In this document: in pieces, positions 7,252 through 8,910 of the stretch
Layout: each line of letters opens with the position of its first letter
Numbering within the stretch: the first letter of the stretch is position 1
Assembly (NCBI GenBank): GCA_023146675.1
Contig: JAGLBQ010000279.1
Location: forward strand, 1-8,910
DNA length: 8,910 nt
Source of the DNA: Cocleimonas sp.
GTDB lineage: Bacteria; Pseudomonadota; Gammaproteobacteria; Thiotrichales; Thiotrichaceae
Reading direction: 5' to 3'
Made by a program: the position numbers and the translations under genes
Notes under the pieces: model-generated
The model's database searches: none
Told to the model about the DNA's origin: nothing
Seen by the model: the letters and a program-made list of their open reading frames with translations, nothing else

Positions 7252-7284
7252 TAGTGAACTTCCTAACAGATTTTTAGGTCACTA
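7252..7284. repeat. Bulged inverted repeat in the trxA/DUF3108 spacer
   Basis: TAGTGA (7252-7257) pairs with TCACTA (7279-7284), and inside it CCTAA (7262-7266) pairs with TTAGG (7274-7278). The loop is seven bases and there is a four-base bulge (ACTT) on the left arm. No T-run follows on either strand, so a terminator is unlikely. It could be an operator or part of a 5' leader. Confidence 0.35.
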
Positions 7285-7405
7285 GTACATCCATATGGCA
7301 ATATTAGTTATCTTGAGTTTAAGAGGTTAATGCCAACAAAAAAGCTTCAAACAAAAGAGTACCAAAATGGATAAGCTTATTACTTGAAACTTTTTGAACA
7401 TCTCT

Positions 7406-7412
7406 AGGGAGA
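7406..7412 (+). promoter_or_regulatory. Ribosome binding site of the DUF3108 gene
   Basis: AGGGAGA lies eight bases before ATG 7421 and supports that start, which is also followed directly by a well-formed signal peptide. Confidence 0.65.
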
Positions 7413-7420
7413 ATTAAAAA

Positions 7421-8119
7421 ATGAACATATTTAAAAAAATTACCTTTAGCTTTGGAGCCGCAGTACTGCTTTTAGGACAGTCAGTTTATGCAATGCCTAA
7501 TGCATTAAATGCAAATTATAGCGTCTATAAAGGCTCTATGAATCTAGGTGATATGAATTTATCCTTGCAGTATTCAGGCAACCAGTTTCATTATTACAAA
7601 AACACAAAAGCAAAAGGTCTTGCTGCACTTATTAGCAACGCTAAAATTATAGAAAAGGTTGACGGCTCCTTTAGTGGTAATAATATAAAGCCACTAACCT
7701 ACTATTTTTTACAATCCACACGAAAAAACTCACGAGTGGAGAATACGCGCTTTTCTGGAAATATAGCACAAGGCACTTATAAGGATAAAAAATTCAATTT
7801 AAAACTCCCCGCAGGAACAGTGGATAGAGCCTCGCTTGAGTTGGTATTGGCAAATGATATGATGAGTAACAAGCCAAGATTAACGTATAATGTCATGGAG
7901 CGCGGCAAGCTTAAGAAGTATATCTTTGCACGTCAGGGACAGGAGAAACTAACAACGCCAAATGGTGTTTACATGACAACAAAAGTAAAAGTAGTCCGCA
8001 CAGGAAACAAGCGTTCAACAATGTTTTGGCTGGCTAAAAAATTGGACTATATGCCCGTAAAGATTGTTCATCGAGAGAAGAATGATGTAATAACAACTGT
8101 CATTAAAAATTATCGTTAA
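7421..8119 (+). CDS. DUF3108 family periplasmic protein
   Basis: A 232-residue exported protein. The first 24 residues form a Sec signal peptide: basic MNIFKK, a hydrophobic stretch with AAVLLLG, and a likely cleavage site VYA|MP after A24. The mature part shows the DUF3108 pattern: a beta-rich start (ANYSVYKGSMNLGDMNLSLQYSG), KAKGLAAL, IKPLTYYF near residue 90, VDRASLELVLANDM in the middle, then EKLTTPNGVYMTTKVKVVR and a closing FWLAKKLDYMPVKIVHREKND. Proteins of this family are envelope proteins of about 220-270 residues with no agreed biochemical function. The mature protein is lysine-rich. It appears to be a single-gene unit, with its own ribosome site and a strong terminator 18 bases after the stop. 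It is divergent from trxA and convergent with the glutamine synthetase gene. Confidence 0.82.
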   Translation: MNIFKKITFSFGAAVLLLGQSVYAMPNALNANYSVYKGSMNLGDMNLSLQYSGNQFHYYKNTKAKGLAALISNAKIIEKVDGSFSGNNIKPLTYYFLQSTRKNSRVENTRFSGNIAQGTYKDKKFNLKLPAGTVDRASLELVLANDMMSNKPRLTYNVMERGKLKKYIFARQGQEKLTTPNGVYMTTKVKVVRTGNKRSTMFWLAKKLDYMPVKIVHREKNDVITTVIKNYR

Positions 8120-8137
8120 AAAGAGTTTTTTGCATAA

Positions 8138-8166
8138 AAAAAGGTCGCTCATTGGGCGACCTTTTT
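8138..8166. terminator. Bidirectional intrinsic terminator
   Basis: GGTCGC (8143-8148) pairs with GCGACC (8156-8161) around a seven-base loop, and the stem is extended by five A-T pairs (8138-8142 with 8162-8166). T-runs are present in both directions: CTTTTTATTTT after the stem on the plus strand, and seven Ts on the minus strand (8136-8142). It therefore serves both the DUF3108 gene and the convergent glutamine synthetase gene. Confidence 0.93.
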
Positions 8167-8184
8167 ATTTTCTATGTCATGAAA

Positions 8185-8910
8185 TTACTTAATAAACAGC
8201 ATTTCCTGATACTTAGGCAGTGGCCACATATCATCAGCTACTTCAAGTTCAAGCGCATCTGCGGCGGCACGTACATCATCCATCAAGCCACATATTGCTC
8301 CTGCACAATGCTGCATATGCGCATCTGTAGAATCAAAATCATGCTGAGCCAATGCATCGCCCAGACCATCAACAGATTCCATCATCGCAGAGATTAATTC
8401 ACCTACTTTCTCTACGGTAGCAGTGCTTAAATCAACACCTGTATCTTTAGCAACCATAATGGCAGATGATAAGTCTCCAAGGTAGCGAGTTGCAGCAGGA
8501 TAGATAGAGGTCTTCGCCATATCTATCATGAGTTTTGCTTCCAACTCAATGGATAGAATATATTGCTCAGAATACACTTCATAACGACTCGCAAGCTCTA
8601 CCTCACTTAAAACACCCGTGCTTGTGAATAAATCTTTAATATAGTCTTCATTAAGGACAGGTAGCGCATCCGCAGTGGTTGGGATATTTTTTAAGCCACG
8701 CTCTTCAACGGCTTCTTTATGCCAGTCAGATGAGTAACCATCGCCACCAAAGACCGCATTACCGTGCTCTTGCATTAATTTCTGCAATACAACAACAACT
8801 GCTTTCTCCTGAGAGCCATTACTTAACGCTTCTTCAAGCTCAGTTGCAATCCACTCCAGTGAATCAGCCAGCATAGTATTCATTGCAATCAAAGGACCTG
8901 CAACTGACTG
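8185..8910 (-). CDS. glnN: Glutamine synthetase type III (C-terminal part, runs off right edge)
   Basis: The last 241 residues of a protein whose N-terminal two-thirds lies beyond the right edge; the frame is open through QSVAGPL at the border. Type III enzymes (GSIII, about 720-730 residues, dodecameric) make glutamine from glutamate, ammonia and ATP. Recognisable GSIII C-terminal features are QSVAGPLIAMNTMLADSLEWIATELE, then VFGGDGYSSDWHKEAVEERGLKN and IPTTADALPVL, then YEVYSEQYILSIELEAKLMIDMAKTSIYPAATRYLGDL and a helical tail. This C-terminal domain is absent from the common GlnA (type I), so the assignment does not rest on the catalytic core, which cannot be seen here. The TTG at 8890-8892 is internal, not a start. 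It is convergent with the DUF3108 gene and shares its terminator. Confidence 0.9.
   Translation of the reverse strand, partial: QSVAGPLIAMNTMLADSLEWIATELEEALSNGSQEKAVVVVLQKLMQEHGNAVFGGDGYSSDWHKEAVEERGLKNIPTTADALPVLNEDYIKDLFTSTGVLSEVELASRYEVYSEQYILSIELEAKLMIDMAKTSIYPAATRYLGDLSSAIMVAKDTGVDLSTATVEKVGELISAMMESVDGLGDALAQHDFDSTDAHMQHCAGAICGLMDDVRAAADALELEVADDMWPLPKYQEMLFIK

Larger units (their letters stand above)
7111..7420. other. 310-bp divergent spacer between trxA and the DUF3108 gene
   Basis: No gene is supported here. It must hold the promoters of both divergent genes. A candidate trxA promoter on the minus strand is TTGAAT (7184-7189) and AATAAT (7162-7167) with a 16-base spacer, which is only a moderate match. 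I cannot place the plus-strand promoter firmly. The spacer also contains a bulged hairpin at 7252-7284 and an 11-of-12 inverted pair at 7339-7350 and 7384-7395. A 14-codon frame from ATG 7330 has only a badly spaced ribosome site. Confidence 0.4.

Noticed and set aside
7330..7374. 14-codon frame (MPTKKLQTKE...) in the trxA/DUF3108 spacer
   Set aside because: The AGAGG is only three bases from the ATG, and length and composition are as expected by chance.
8152..8397. 81-residue plus-strand frame starting in the terminator
   Set aside because: It lies antisense to the recognisable glutamine synthetase III C-terminus and starts inside the terminator hairpin.

Overview
The window looks like chromosomal housekeeping DNA from an AT-rich gammaproteobacterium. 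The main clues are a thioredoxin gene followed by a Rho gene almost colinear with the Escherichia coli protein, a DUF945 (YdgA-type) envelope protein, a monomeric NADP-isocitrate dehydrogenase and a DUF3108 periplasmic protein. I cannot fix the genus. A Thiotrichales- or Methylococcales-like lineage is only a guess. No prophage, CRISPR array, rRNA or tRNA was seen, and I found no convincing undescribed multi-gene system.

Layout, left to right. The minus strand carries the N-terminal part of a U32 'peptidase' family protein (RlhA/TrhP-like; it runs off the left edge), preceded upstream by a DUF945 gene. That gene is divergent from icd (plus strand, positions 2395-4611), and two perfect TATAAT boxes in inverted orientation sit between them. 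The icd gene converges with a small four-helix membrane protein gene on the minus strand. The gap between them is almost filled by a 103-bp element with terminal inverted repeats, resembling a MITE.

Next on the minus strand come rho and, upstream of it, trxA. The trxA-rho gap holds a 10-bp-stem hairpin and a C-rich, G-poor rho leader. The small membrane gene lies only about 60 bases downstream of rho and may share its transcript. A 310-bp divergent spacer separates trxA from a DUF3108 gene on the plus strand. That gene ends in a strong bidirectional terminator shared with the convergent C-terminal part of a type III glutamine synthetase, which runs off the right edge.

Functionally the genes cover carbon entry into 2-oxoglutarate (icd), nitrogen assimilation (glutamine synthetase III), transcription termination (rho), thiol redox (trxA), probable RNA hydroxylation (U32 protein) and envelope proteins of unknown role (DUF945, DUF3108, VanZ-like). 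The points most worth a second look are the inverted-repeat element between icd and the membrane gene, the mirrored promoter upstream of icd, and the rho leader.
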